DNA of 46,371 bases from Treponema zioleckii (GCF_014737315.1 NZ_JPUF01000031.1:1-46371); one strand, 5' to 3'; positions 24,347 to 33,536 are shown, counted from the stretch's first letter. Numbers and translations: made by a program. Notes: generated by a model not told the origin, from the letters alone.

Positions 24347-26182
24347 TCAGTAGCAGTCCCAGTTGTAAAGCACGTTTGAAAAATCAAGGTTCTTCAAATC
24401 TGCCCGGCTGATAAAGAAGTTCGCAATCCCGCAATCTCCCCAAAGGATTTCCCAGCTCTTGCTTTTTCCGTCCTCGCCGTTGCCCATTTCGCTGTCCATC
24501 TGGAACAAAAGCACGTCGCCCACTCTGCGCACGTCGCTTTGCGTGAAGTTAGGAAAGCCGCCAATCTGGTGGTTTGCGTATTTGTCGTCCAAATAGAACG
24601 CGTTGTAATCGTCCTCTTCAAACCAGTCGAGCGCGCCTCCGTCGAACACAGGAAAGCCAAGCTCTTGTGCGATAGCCTGCACCGTGTCGTCGAACTGGTC
24701 GTCGCAGTTGGGGTGAACAAACGTGAGTTGCTTTTCAAACGAAAGCGCATATTCTTTTTCAAACGGGAGATATTCCTCTTCGTCTTTTTCGTCTGACGCA
24801 GTTTTTACGCCCATTGCGCGAAGCTCCGCCTCGCTCATTGCCATGATTGAAGAGATGGACTTGTGATAGACGATGCGCCAGTTTTTTTGCCTTTCGTCCT
24901 TAAAATCCAATCCCCACAAATCATCGGCTTTCACAAAAATCTGTAAAAGTCCCTTTTCCGGAAAATCGGGCAAATGCGGAACGTCTGCAAAGTTTATCTG
25001 CGCCAAAAGATAAAGAGGCTTTCCGTCTTCGTCGCGCGGAAACTCGTCTGTTCTCTCCCAATAAGGAAGCCCGCCGAACTTGCTCGCGGTCAAAGGAAGC
25101 GGCGTTTCTTTTACGGCTGTCTTTATGCGAATCGACTCCGCGCCGTCTGTGTCGTGAATGCGCTGTAAAATCATTTTAGCCTGTTCGTGCGTGTACTTTT
25201 CTACATCGTCGTTTTTGCCAGAATCTTTCTTTGGAACTTTTACCGTGAAAAATCCTGATTGTATTGTTTCGTAGTTTTCAGATGACTCTTGTTTGTCACG
25301 GACGAGCGGCTTAAAGATCTCATCAAATGAGTTTTCAAGATTTTTTGATTTTGACTTCCAATACGCGTTGGAACCTTTATCATTAAAATCCGACGGAGAC
25401 TCTCTGTTTTTTTTGATTTTGCTGTAGATAAAAAGCAAAACGGCTGTAAGCAATACGATTGCCTGACTACCTGTGAGCACGAACAAAATTATTCCCACAG
25501 CTGCAATCACAAGCGGAACAAGAATATCCCAAATAATGACAGAGCTTTTCTTTGAGCTTTTGACAGAGTTTTTCTTTGCGGGTTTAACATCATTGTTTTT
25601 TGGAGCCGAAGAATATTCAGAAGACAAATGCTCTTTAGAAGCATTGTCACCGTTTTCATCTTCATCGCCGGAACTAGGCGTAAAAAAAAGCGTGTTCGTC
25701 CAATATTCCGCTTCAATCTCGCGCACATCAAAAGTGTCGCCGTCGTAGTGAATGCGCTTTAGAGCCTTTTTGATTTCTTCATCGATGTTTTTTATTTCTT
25801 CAACAAGTTCGGCGTTCTTTTTCTCAAACTCGTCCTCGTCGGCTTCTATTTCAAAGATTTCAGCGCACTCAAGATGAATGTAAGTCTGCCTGTTTTTGTA
25901 ATCTTTCAAGAATTTTATAACATTTTCGGCTTTCTCTTTGTACTCTTGTGGAAGTTTTGAAAAGAACTCTTCGAGCTTTCGAACTCCGCCGTCATAATCA
26001 GCCGTAATCGCGATTTTTCCTTGTCCAGAAAACAAAATGGAGTCGGTCGCTTGCGGTGCAGAACTCACAAGAATGCGATAAATCAGCGGAATGTTGCACT
26101 CGCTTTCCGAAAGACCGATTGCGCGCGGTTTTGGACAATCTGAAAAAACATCCAAAGAATAAAGATAACTTCTGTTTGCCAT
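24347..26182 (-). CDS. DUF1963/YwqG-domain protein with N-terminal MANRSYLY domain
   Basis: A 611-residue protein in three parts. Residues 1-165 start MANRSYLYSLD, a domain start seen in bacterial proteins of unknown function (I believe DUF7822). Around residues 220-255 lie two hydrophobic segments, followed by a charged linker. Residues 335-611 are a YwqG/DUF1963 domain: 'PLPLTASKFGGLPYW', 'LYLLAQINFADVPHLPDFPEKGLLQIF', 'GGFPNFTQSDVR', 'LLFQMDSE'. YwqG-like proteins occur among immunity and SMI1/KNR4-like neighbourhoods; the biochemical role is unknown. AGGAG lies 8 bases before the ATG. It heads 3' of a four-gene minus-strand group. Confidence 0.83.
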   Translation of the reverse strand: MANRSYLYSLDVFSDCPKPRAIGLSESECNIPLIYRILVSSAPQATDSILFSGQGKIAITADYDGGVRKLEEFFSKLPQEYKEKAENVIKFLKDYKNRQTYIHLECAEIFEIEADEDEFEKKNAELVEEIKNIDEEIKKALKRIHYDGDTFDVREIEAEYWTNTLFFTPSSGDEDENGDNASKEHLSSEYSSAPKNNDVKPAKKNSVKSSKKSSVIIWDILVPLVIAAVGIILFVLTGSQAIVLLTAVLLFIYSKIKKNRESPSDFNDKGSNAYWKSKSKNLENSFDEIFKPLVRDKQESSENYETIQSGFFTVKVPKKDSGKNDDVEKYTHEQAKMILQRIHDTDGAESIRIKTAVKETPLPLTASKFGGLPYWERTDEFPRDEDGKPLYLLAQINFADVPHLPDFPEKGLLQIFVKADDLWGLDFKDERQKNWRIVYHKSISSIMAMSEAELRAMGVKTASDEKDEEEYLPFEKEYALSFEKQLTFVHPNCDDQFDDTVQAIAQELGFPVFDGGALDWFEEDDYNAFYLDDKYANHQIGGFPNFTQSDVRRVGDVLLFQMDSEMGNGEDGKSKSWEILWGDCGIANFFISRADLKNLDFSNVLYNWDCY

Positions 26183-26196
26183 AAGTCGCTCCTTTT

Positions 26197-26655
26197 TTAA
26201 TCATCAATCCACAATTCGTCGTAAAAACAAAAGTCGCTTGTCTTTGAAAATGCTGTGAACTCGTGAGCCTTTATCTTTTGAACAGCGTTCTCGCACGCTT
26301 CAACTTTGTCCGACTTCTCCCAGTCTTCAATGCCGTATTCTTTTTCTGAGAAATTAAACTTAACGTGGTTTTTCCAGTCTTCCGTGTCGTATTCACCGCT
26401 CGATTCGCTTATCGAAATCGCGTCTTCACGGCTTTCTCCGCTTTTGACGTACTCTTCAATCACGCGCTCAACTTCCGCCTTGCTTGCGACGATGGCACGA
26501 AACTCAATCCAGTTTTCCCACTCGCCATTTTCGCCCTTGTTGTAATACGGGCACATCTCGAAAAACATTTTCTGAATGAGTTGCCCGCTGTATTTCTTTT
26601 CGATTTCAGCAATGATAAAAGATGAAATCTTTTCTGAAAGTTCGCCTTTTGTCAT
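26197..26655 (-). CDS. Hypothetical acidic cytoplasmic protein
   Basis: A 152-residue acidic protein without signal peptide or membrane segment. It contains 'EFRAIVASKAEVERVIEEYVKSGESREDAI' and ends 'FCFYDELWIDD'. It begins in a 4-base overlap with the upstream small gene and is 14 bases from the DUF1963 gene, so all three are co-transcribed. No family recognised; the size and acidity would fit an immunity-type protein, but that is only a guess. Confidence 0.65.
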   Translation of the reverse strand: MTKGELSEKISSFIIAEIEKKYSGQLIQKMFFEMCPYYNKGENGEWENWIEFRAIVASKAEVERVIEEYVKSGESREDAISISESSGEYDTEDWKNHVKFNFSEKEYGIEDWEKSDKVEACENAVQKIKAHEFTAFSKTSDFCFYDELWIDD

Positions 26656-26861
26656 GACTCGCTCCTTATTTTTTTATTCAGATACAAATCTCCGCTTTCC
26701 AATAAGCCAAAGTTTTCAAATCCAAGTTCTTTTATAAAATCACACGCAAGCGGAAAACCAAATCCATATATTTCAGCTGAAAGTATTAAAGTTAGTCCTT
26801 CAATTGAGCGGTCATCTTTTTGAAATGTTTTAGCCCAGCAAATGAAATCTTTTGCATACAT
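26652..26861 (-). CDS. Small hypothetical protein, perhaps a truncated remnant
   Basis: A 69-residue frame with 'FPLACDFIKELGFENFGL'. That pattern resembles the helix-hairpin-helix region of OGG/HhH-GPD-like proteins ('ACDFLKELGF...KPD'), which would normally be part of a longer protein. There is no clear ribosome binding site before the ATG, but the stop overlaps the next start (ATGA). It could be the 3' part of a lost gene. Confidence 0.45.
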   Translation of the reverse strand: MYAKDFICWAKTFQKDDRSIEGLTLILSAEIYGFGFPLACDFIKELGFENFGLLESGDLYLNKKIRSES

Positions 26862-26977
26862 TTTTTATTGGCATCTTTATTTTCCTGACACACAAAAACA
26901 CACCGACTACCGCATCAGCAATTGGTGTGATAAACAGAGAATATTTTAATTCATTCTTTAGCTGCCAGCAAGCAAAA

Positions 26978-27700
26978 CTACTGCTGACTTTCTTCAGAGC
27001 TTTCTTTCAGTTCCTGAGAGAGTTTGTCGGAACGATTTTTCCAGTATTCGGCTTTTTCCTGGCTGAAAATTGGTGAGAGAGGATTTTTTGATTCGTACAA
27101 ATCAGAAAGCCAGCTCATGAGAAGGGCGATGATTGAATCAGGAACATCACATTTTTCTTTTTGATTTTCGTAGATGCCGATGGCGTTCAATGCAAGTTTT
27201 TCGGCTTTGACAAAATCTTCTGCCGTAAGCTGAACTGAATCTTCTTCATTTTCTGAATCTTCTGAATCCTGATTGCGGCCATAAACCCAAATGTGGTTTA
27301 CCAGAGTTGCCATTGCACGCACGCCGCCAAGTTCACTAGCTTTTTCAAAGTATGAGCTGGACTTTTCTTCGTTTTTGATGTCGTTAATATCGATGAGGCT
27401 TTTTTTCGAATCATCGAAGGAATTAAACACGCCCGTGCAGTAGAGAAATCCAAGTTGTGTGAGCGCGTAAACATCTCCCTGACCAGCTTTTTCATCAACG
27501 AAAGAAAGGCTTTCTTCAAAATCAATGCCATGATCCATTTTGTAAACGGCAAGGTCAAGGAGAACTTCTTCATCGTCATTCTTTGCGTCTTCTGCCATTT
27601 CAAGGCAACCGTCAAGCTCTTCCTGCCAGTTCGCATTTTCTGCAAGAGTGTTTTTCATTGATTCGATGTAAGAATTCCATTCGTTTGTTAAGATTTCCAT
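26978..27700 (-). CDS. Sel1-like repeat protein
   Basis: A 240-residue cytoplasmic protein with tetratricopeptide/Sel1-like helical pairs: 'GQGDVYALTQLGFLYCTG' and 'YFEKASELGGVRAMATLVNHIWVYGR' are typical A/G-spaced Sel1 units. The start at 27700 has GGAGG 5 bases upstream. Sel1-like proteins act as interaction scaffolds and are frequent among immunity proteins of polymorphic toxin systems. The 116-base gap downstream has no clear gene, although one frame continues open with a hydrophobic stretch. Confidence 0.72.
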   Translation of the reverse strand: MEILTNEWNSYIESMKNTLAENANWQEELDGCLEMAEDAKNDDEEVLLDLAVYKMDHGIDFEESLSFVDEKAGQGDVYALTQLGFLYCTGVFNSFDDSKKSLIDINDIKNEEKSSSYFEKASELGGVRAMATLVNHIWVYGRNQDSEDSENEEDSVQLTAEDFVKAEKLALNAIGIYENQKEKCDVPDSIIALLMSWLSDLYESKNPLSPIFSQEKAEYWKNRSDKLSQELKESSEESQQ

Positions 27701-27825
27701 ATTTGCCTCCAAATGCAATTAGGGTGAGAATTGATTTTATACACTAATAACATAGTGGAGGACTTTGAAATCGTTAATTTTTTTTTATTGTATTTTTGAT
27801 TGATATTCTATTTTTAATCTTTCAA

Positions 27826-28566
27826 TTAATAATTATCAATCAGATTCAATAATTCTTGAGAATCTGCGATTGCGAATAACAGCATTTCTGTGTAATAGAA
27901 TTTCCAATCTGAATTGCCAGTTTTTGCTTTTAAAGCCTCAGTTAATTCTGTTACAGCATCACAATATTCTTTATATTTTTTGAAGCAAATAGATGCATTA
28001 TTTGGAAGAGCTTTTGCATTAGAAACGTCTTTATTAAGAGAACCTAAACTTGTAAATATTTTAATCTCTGGAGAATTTTTTTCGCTTGTAAGACAAATCA
28101 GCCAATTAAGTGTAAAAAGTACTCTTGAATCACAAATTGCATACTGTTCTGGTCTCAAAAATGACAAAACTTTGGAAAGAGATGATATTCCACCTGTAAT
28201 CGAAAGTTTAGAAATGTCATCTTCATCATTTTTTGCCTTTTTAATGAAATCTTTTGCAAGAGCCATTGTCGGGCCATCATTCTTAAAACTTCGATTAATT
28301 CGTCCCCACTTGCGAATTATCCAAATTGCAAGATTTACAGCCTGATTTTCATCCAAACTTCTGAATTCAGCTGGAAGCATCTCTTTTAACAGGCAATTTT
28401 TTTTGTAATTTCCATCTGTCTTGGCTATTTCCCCATATACATTCGAACATATTTCATTCAAAGAAGCAGGAACAGGTGCATTATACCAGTCACATAATTC
28501 TTTTTGTTCTAAAAAAGCTGTAAGTTTTTCAACAATTTTTTGGCATTGTACAGGTTCTAAAATCAT
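27826..28566 (-). CDS. Hypothetical protein, possibly related to HhH/OGG-fold proteins
   Basis: A 246-residue cytoplasmic protein. The segment 'SSLSKVLSFLRPEQYAICDSRVLFTLNWL' (about residues 128-157) resembles hypothetical proteins with an OGG-like helical fold, in which an Asp-Ser-Arg follows the hairpin, but no catalytic lysine/aspartate pair can be assigned. AAAGGAG lies 9 bases before the ATG. The region is more AT-rich than its neighbours. Function unknown. Confidence 0.65.
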   Translation of the reverse strand: MILEPVQCQKIVEKLTAFLEQKELCDWYNAPVPASLNEICSNVYGEIAKTDGNYKKNCLLKEMLPAEFRSLDENQAVNLAIWIIRKWGRINRSFKNDGPTMALAKDFIKKAKNDEDDISKLSITGGISSLSKVLSFLRPEQYAICDSRVLFTLNWLICLTSEKNSPEIKIFTSLGSLNKDVSNAKALPNNASICFKKYKEYCDAVTELTEALKAKTGNSDWKFYYTEMLLFAIADSQELLNLIDNY

Positions 28567-28650
28567 ATAAAAATCTCCTTTTTTTGATGTAGTTTGATTT
28601 TACCATACATTTGTAAAAAAAATAAAATAAAATTCTGCGATTCCGCTCCC

Positions 28651-28881
28651 TTAGTCATCGAAAGCACCTGATAATGTAAGCGCGCCGACAACGAGTATAA
28701 CAATGCCGCCAAGTTTTCCTACTCCAGGAATTGGTATAGCGGCAATCGCTGCCAGAAAATTGTTAATCGCCGGAGCATTTTGCTCTAAGTCAAAAAGTTT
28801 ATTCAGGAAAAATAATGTATAAAGCAAAATGCAGCAAAAAACAAAGAGTTTAAGTATCATAACTAAAAGTCTTTTTATCAT
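28651..28881 (-). CDS. Small membrane protein, two helices
   Basis: A 76-residue protein with two hydrophobic segments (about residues 5-22 and 50-70, the second glycine-rich: 'VGKLGGIVILVVGALTLSG') and an acidic end, FDD. The start at 28881 has GGAGG 6 bases upstream; the frame is open to 28929 but with no better start. Not recognised. It might be an anchor subunit or a holin-like peptide. Confidence 0.6.
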   Translation of the reverse strand: MIKRLLVMILKLFVFCCILLYTLFFLNKLFDLEQNAPAINNFLAAIAAIPIPGVGKLGGIVILVVGALTLSGAFDD

Positions 28882-28966
28882 AATTTCCTCCAGTTTAAAA
28901 TAGAAGATTAAAAATTTTATATAAGACAATATAGACGCACAGAGGTCAATTCCTTAACATTATTTT

Positions 28967-29542
28967 TTAATTTTTACGATTTTTTCCAAAATCTCTTCTT
29001 CTTTTTCCGGCTTCGCATCTGGCCTCTAATGCATTTTTGTATTTTTCCCAGATTTCGTCCCGCTCTTGGAACATCGTCCGTTTTTGTGGAATTATTCTAT
29101 TCATTGCCATTTCCGCAGCGCTTACACCGCGCTCATGCCCAAAAATACTCTTGAAATATTCCTTTGAGCAATCAATCTTAGAATAAACTCCGCCGAATTT
29201 CTCGTAAACTTCAAATTCAAAATTATCGGCCTCTTCGGGGAATAGGGCTTTCATCGTCTCTGAGAACAAAAGGCTTACAATTTCGCGGTCAGCCACGACA
29301 AGAAGCTCGCACAGGATTTTGTCGAACTGAGGCAAAAAGGCACCGAGCTTTACTTTTGGCTCCATGCAAAAATGCGGAATCAAGATTTCAGCCAACGACG
29401 TATCAATAGGATGCGCATCAGCATGATGTATGCGATAATTGTCCTTTTTGTAGATTCTATATTCAGTTTCAGGGCCACCTGCGGCTTCAACCCAAATATA
29501 ATCGCTTAATTCGAATTTTGTAATATATTGTGGAAATGACAT
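28967..29542 (-). CDS. Hypothetical protein with basic C-terminus
   Basis: A 191-residue cytoplasmic protein. The N-terminal two thirds are mixed alpha/beta ('SDYIWVEAAGGPETEYRIY'), the end is very basic (KRRRDFGKNRKN), suggesting nucleic acid or ribosome contact. AGGAGG lies 6 bases before the ATG. It is transcribed divergently from the AAA+ ATPase gene across a 115-base AT-rich gap. Not recognised. Confidence 0.62.
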   Translation of the reverse strand: MSFPQYITKFELSDYIWVEAAGGPETEYRIYKKDNYRIHHADAHPIDTSLAEILIPHFCMEPKVKLGAFLPQFDKILCELLVVADREIVSLLFSETMKALFPEEADNFEFEVYEKFGGVYSKIDCSKEYFKSIFGHERGVSAAEMAMNRIIPQKRTMFQERDEIWEKYKNALEARCEAGKRRRDFGKNRKN

Positions 29543-29610
29543 TTGTTCCTCCTGCTTTTAATCTAGTGCTATTTTTTTACACCGTTAAACAATTTTTTTT
29601 CTCAAAAAAT

Positions 29611-29639
29611 TTAACTTAAAAAAAAAATCCCCATATATT
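29611..29639 (+). promoter_or_regulatory. Promoter of the AAA+ ATPase gene
   Basis: TTAACT (29611-29616), 17-base spacer, TATATT (29634-29639); a conventional GAGG ribosome binding site follows at about 29648. Confidence 0.45.
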
Positions 29640-29657
29640 ATTTCTACGAGGTATAAA

Positions 29658-32054
29658 ATGCGAAGAGGAAGATTATCCAGATACATTAAACCAACAGTAT
29701 TGTACATGGGCGAACTGAGTATGACTGACTGCTATGTTTCGGCATACTATTTGTACAAAATCTCGGAAATGCTCGTCGGCTCTGAAGTTGAATTTGAATA
29801 TCAGGTTATACTTTTTTTCAAACTCGCTTCCCGCCTAAAATGCACACGGGTGATTTCTGATTATCTTGAAAAAATGGTGGAAAAGGCTGAAAAAGAGGGA
29901 AAACTCTCAAGATTTCAGTTTCCAAATGATGTGCCCACAATTAAGCCGATGTATTTTGACTACACAACGATTCCGTTTGTTTACGATGAAGACAAAGATG
30001 TTGACAGGAACATTCCAGGCGACTTCGGCGACCACGAATTAAAAATCAATCAGACAGTCGTAAATCTCTACCGCTGTCTTTATGTGGACAATGAATTTTT
30101 ACCGCACCTTATAGCCAATTTTTTGCTCAAATCGCCTTGCAAGGACACGGGAAAGATTCAAAACGGCGGCTCCAAAATCACGCGGCTTCCGGCAAAGGTC
30201 AAAAACGCAATCGAAGATTTTTCTCGCCTTGACTTCTTAAGCGCTGCGATTGAACTTACAGATAAAGAAAAAACTTATCTTCTCTATTTGTACCGCTCTT
30301 CAATCTTTCCGCCGCTAAAAAAGCTTTTGAATTCTCTCTCAGCCGAAGAAAATTCTCTCTTCCGCTCAGAAGTGCTGAACATTTCGCCCCATGACTACAG
30401 CGCGATTCTACGCTCATCTTCATCCCTCAGAACATACGGATTCATTGACGATGAAGGAGACCCGCACGAAGACACAATCGACTGCATAACAAACGAAAAT
30501 TTTGATGTTTTCTTTACGGATTTGGTAAAAGAAACAGACTGCAAGGATTCATACAAGCTCGACTCATTCAACGTGAACAAAAATGTCACGAACATTATGA
30601 CCAGAATGCTTTGCGGCGAAGAAAATATTTCCCTTCTTTTATACGGAAAGCCCGGCAGCGGAAAAACAGAATATGCCAAATCACTGGCGAAGGCTTCCTG
30701 CTTAAAACCGCTGATTTTCAAAAACGAAGCAGAATTAAATGTCTCGCAGAAAAGTGGCGAAAATTATGTTTTGAGCAGGCTGAATCTTTTTCTTTCGATA
30801 AGCCGTCCGGACACTGTTCTGATTATCGATGAGGCCGACACGATTTTAAAAACGCGGGATTCATCGTTCTTCGGCATAATTTCGCCGTCAAAAACAAAGG
30901 GTACCATAAACAAAATGCTCGAAACGAACAAAAACAAAATCATCTGGATTGTGAATTTTACGGCTCAGATTGACGAATCAACCTTGCGGAGATTCAACTT
31001 CTCTTACAAGTTCGACGCGATGAGCCGTGAGCAGCTAAAATCAATCGCACAAAGTAAGCTAAGCCCGCTCAATCTCCCGAATCTTATGAACGAAAAGATT
31101 TTGGTCTTGATGGAAAAATACAGCGTGACCGGAGCTTCTGTTGACAACGTTGTAAAAACGATAAAAAGCCTTGAAAGTTCTTCGTTGCAAAGCGGGCAAG
31201 AGACAAGCACAGATTCAGATTTTATTGATTCCGTGCAGGCGATTCTCAAAGAAAATGCTCTCCTGATTAACGGCAAAAAACGGCTGCGGGAAAATGTCGG
31301 CAAAAATTACGACGCAAAAGCATTGAACGCAAGCATGGAGCCAGAAAAAATCGTGAGGATGGTTCAGAACGCAGAAAGATTTTCAAAGAACAACTTGCAG
31401 AACCTTTCTGGAAGCGAAAACGGAATCAGAATGTTGTTCTACGGAAAGAGCGGCACTGGCAAAACCGAGTTCGCGCGCTACATTTCAGAGAGCCTTGGCA
31501 AAAAGATTCTTTTGAAGCGGGCAAGTGACATTCTCGACAAATACGTGGGCGGCTCGGAGCAGAATATCCGCGACGCATTTGAGGAAGCCGACAGGACGGG
31601 CAGCATTCTCTTGTTCGACGAGGCAGATTCGTTTTTTGCAAGCAGGGAAAACGCCGAGCACAGCTGGGAGCGCACACAGGTGAACGAATTTCTCACGCAG
31701 ATGGAAGAATTCGGTGGCATCATAATCTGCACCACGAATCTAAAAGAAATCATGGACAGTGCGATGAACCGCCGTTTTCACATAATCGTAGAATTCAAAC
31801 CGCTGGATAAAAACGGAATCCGCTGTATGCTTGAAAAATATTTTGCTTCATACGAATTCAGCGATGAGGAAATCAACCGTCTGGAGCGAAAAGAAAGCGT
31901 AACGCCCGGTGACTTCGGTGCGCTCGCGAACAGGATGAGATTTATGGACAGCACGGAACTTTCGCCTGCCTACATCACAGAAGAACTCTGCAAAATGCAG
32001 GACGAAAAGACAGGCGAAAGCACAAGCCGAAAAATCGGCTTTTACGCCGATTAG
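29658..32054 (+). CDS. Two-domain AAA+ ATPase
   Basis: A 798-residue cytoplasmic protein. Residues 1-310 are a unique N-terminal region. The first AAA+ module has Walker A 'GKPGSGKTE' near residue 331 and Walker B 'VLIIDEAD' near 389, with an arginine-rich sensor 'STLRRF'. The second has Walker A 'GKSGTGKTE' near 596, Walker B 'ILLFDEAD' near 655, 'CTTNL' sensor 1 and 'MNRRF'. The second module matches SpoVK/YjoB/ClpX-like remodelling ATPases, with a pore-loop-like 'KYVGGSE'. Such proteins unfold or remodel substrates using ATP; the substrate is unknown. It faces a sigma-factor gene with only 8 bases between the stops. GAGG precedes the ATG. Confidence 0.88.
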   Translation: MRRGRLSRYIKPTVLYMGELSMTDCYVSAYYLYKISEMLVGSEVEFEYQVILFFKLASRLKCTRVISDYLEKMVEKAEKEGKLSRFQFPNDVPTIKPMYFDYTTIPFVYDEDKDVDRNIPGDFGDHELKINQTVVNLYRCLYVDNEFLPHLIANFLLKSPCKDTGKIQNGGSKITRLPAKVKNAIEDFSRLDFLSAAIELTDKEKTYLLYLYRSSIFPPLKKLLNSLSAEENSLFRSEVLNISPHDYSAILRSSSSLRTYGFIDDEGDPHEDTIDCITNENFDVFFTDLVKETDCKDSYKLDSFNVNKNVTNIMTRMLCGEENISLLLYGKPGSGKTEYAKSLAKASCLKPLIFKNEAELNVSQKSGENYVLSRLNLFLSISRPDTVLIIDEADTILKTRDSSFFGIISPSKTKGTINKMLETNKNKIIWIVNFTAQIDESTLRRFNFSYKFDAMSREQLKSIAQSKLSPLNLPNLMNEKILVLMEKYSVTGASVDNVVKTIKSLESSSLQSGQETSTDSDFIDSVQAILKENALLINGKKRLRENVGKNYDAKALNASMEPEKIVRMVQNAERFSKNNLQNLSGSENGIRMLFYGKSGTGKTEFARYISESLGKKILLKRASDILDKYVGGSEQNIRDAFEEADRTGSILLFDEADSFFASRENAEHSWERTQVNEFLTQMEEFGGIIICTTNLKEIMDSAMNRRFHIIVEFKPLDKNGIRCMLEKYFASYEFSDEEINRLERKESVTPGDFGALANRMRFMDSTELSPAYITEELCKMQDEKTGESTSRKIGFYAD

Positions 32055-32062
32055 CAATAAGT

Positions 32063-32674
32063 CTACGAACAAAGGCCTTCCAGAGATTTTTTCAAATTGA
32101 GGAAGGCTTTTTTCTCAATCTGGTGCATTCGGACCTTTGTGTAGCCTTTGAGTTCACCAATCTCAGTGAAAGATTTTGGTTCTTTGCCGTTGAGACCATA
32201 GTGCATTGAAACGACATCGCGCTCAAGTGGCTTAAGATTGCGCACGGCTTTGAGAAGAGATTTTGTTGACTCAGAATTAACGAAAGTTTCTGCGGTGTCA
32301 AAAGAATCAGGTTCAAGCTCCAAGAGTTCATCCGGGTCGTTTTTGTTTTTGATAAGAGGAAGTCTTTTTTTGTTGAAATTAAGGGCATTTCGAATTTCCG
32401 AGTGAATACAATATTTTGCGTAAGTGTTAAAGCGAAATCCTCTGTGCACATCAAATTTATCCGCAGCGATTACAAGGCCAATCAAAGCTTGTTCAAAAAG
32501 CTCTTCGTCGTCAAGAAAATGACCATGAAATCGCTGAGAATATTTTCGTGCGAAAGGAACGCATGAGAGAATAAGAAGTTCGCGGGCTTTTTTATCGCCA
32601 TTCTCAGCTCTGAGAGCGACTTCTTTTTCATCTTCTGGAGAAAGTTTGACGGTTGGGAATTTGAATTCATCCAT
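32063..32674 (-). CDS. Sigma-70 family RNA polymerase sigma factor
   Basis: A 203-residue protein with a region 2 core ('ARELLILSCVPFARKYSQRF', 'EELFEQALIGLVIAADKFDVHRGFRFNTYAKYCIHSEI') and a region 4 helix-turn-helix ('LKPLERDVVSMHYGLNG', 'SFTEIGELKGYTKVRMHQIEKKA'). It lacks regions 1 and most of 3, so it is an alternative, not the housekeeping, factor, of the size of small RpoH/SigB-like factors. GGAGG precedes the ATG. It would direct RNA polymerase to its own promoter class; no anti-sigma gene is evident nearby. Its 3' end contains the terminator-like hairpin of the opposing gene. Confidence 0.88.
   Translation of the reverse strand: MDEFKFPTVKLSPEDEKEVALRAENGDKKARELLILSCVPFARKYSQRFHGHFLDDEELFEQALIGLVIAADKFDVHRGFRFNTYAKYCIHSEIRNALNFNKKRLPLIKNKNDPDELLELEPDSFDTAETFVNSESTKSLLKAVRNLKPLERDVVSMHYGLNGKEPKSFTEIGELKGYTKVRMHQIEKKAFLNLKKSLEGLCS
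32075..32113 (+). terminator. Terminator of the AAA+ gene inside the sigma-factor 3' end
   Basis: GCCTTCC (32075-32081) pairs with GGAAGGC (32101-32107), 19-base loop, then TTTTTT. It acts on plus-strand transcripts about 20 bases after the ATPase stop, and encodes the last codons of the convergent sigma factor. Confidence 0.55.
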
Positions 32675-32769
32675 GGTTAGCCTCCTAAAAATTGGTAAAA
32701 TAAAAAAATGTGTAGAAAAAAAAATATAGGTGGCTGACCATTCGAAATTCTTAGAATTTTTTATTATAT

Positions 32770-32936
32770 TTAGTTTTTTTCAACCAATTCGGTGAGCTGT
32801 GAAAAGTAGAGAAGCAGAGCCTCTCTGAGAGAAACTTTCCCGCCCGAAAGCCGTTCAAAGAATACCGAGCGGTTTAAATCGCATTTTCAAAGCCTTCCGC
32901 GATTCCCATAAAATAGCCTCTTTTACGTCCGTCCAT
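32770..32936 (-). pseudogene. Frameshifted small gene (about 55 codons)
   Basis: GGAGG plus ATG at 32936 opens MDGRKRGYFMGIAEGFE, then TAA follows three codons later. One base earlier in phase, the frame continues as CDLNRSVFFERLSGGKVSL and ends LTELVEKN at 32770. One additional base in the AAAA run near 32885 would fuse the halves. The product is unknown. The rest of the gap 32675-32956 is AT-rich and holds nothing else I can see. Confidence 0.4.
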
Positions 32937-32956
32937 TTTTCCTCCGTAATCTATGA

Positions 32957-33469
32957 TTAATAAGGAATCTTCACTATGAACCAATAACCGTTTTCATCTT
33001 GAATAACAGCCACTGAATCTTCTATATTTTGTTTTTTTCCTTGATACGAATAGCTGATTTTTATCGCACAAAGTTGTTCCGAAGTAATTGTAACGGAAAT
33101 GCTTTCCGCGGCCCCGTAAAACTCTTTAAAAAACTCATTCATACTATTGATTAAATCTTTTTTTTCTTCGCCAAAAAAGCCGGTCTCTGCAACATACTTT
33201 TTCCAATCGTCAGTTTGCTTTAGATAGCTTTCAAAAAACGCTGCAATCACTTGATTCGGGTCATTTCGGTCAATCCTTGAGAAATTCCGAACCGTTTTTT
33301 CACCGCAGGTTGCCGTTACTTCCGAACCGCTTCGCGAAATGACAAAACAATATTCCTCGCCAAAATCCTTTTCTTCTACAGCTGAATTTTCCAGCTTTGT
33401 CGTTGCACAGCCAGCAAGCAGCAAGCCCATAACCGCAAATAAAACAAAATTACTCTTTTTTGCTTTCAT
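32957..33469 (-). CDS. Lipoprotein of unknown function
   Basis: A 170-residue lipoprotein with lipobox LAGC (Cys at about residue 21) after a signal peptide that starts MKAKKS, like those at 14.7 and 15.4 kb. The C-terminal part ('NQVIAAFFESYLKQTDDWKKYVAETGFF', 'AVIQDENGYWFIVKIPY') resembles NTF2-like/DUF4878-type lipoproteins. The start at 33469 has GGAGGT 5 bases upstream. It is divergent from the rtcB operon. Confidence 0.75.
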   Translation of the reverse strand: MKAKKSNFVLFAVMGLLLAGCATTKLENSAVEEKDFGEEYCFVISRSGSEVTATCGEKTVRNFSRIDRNDPNQVIAAFFESYLKQTDDWKKYVAETGFFGEEKKDLINSMNEFFKEFYGAAESISVTITSEQLCAIKISYSYQGKKQNIEDSVAVIQDENGYWFIVKIPY

Positions 33470-33536
33470 TTTTGACCTCCGTTTTTCAAGCAAAACTCGA
33501 CATTTGTCCTAATAAAAAACACTTTAAGCATTCGAT

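Noticed and set aside
26862-26977. Hydrophobic open stretch (YSLFITPIADAVVGVFL) downstream of the frame change at the Sel1 gene end
   Set aside because: No start codon or ribosome binding site, only about 50 codons; could be a remnant but cannot be supported.
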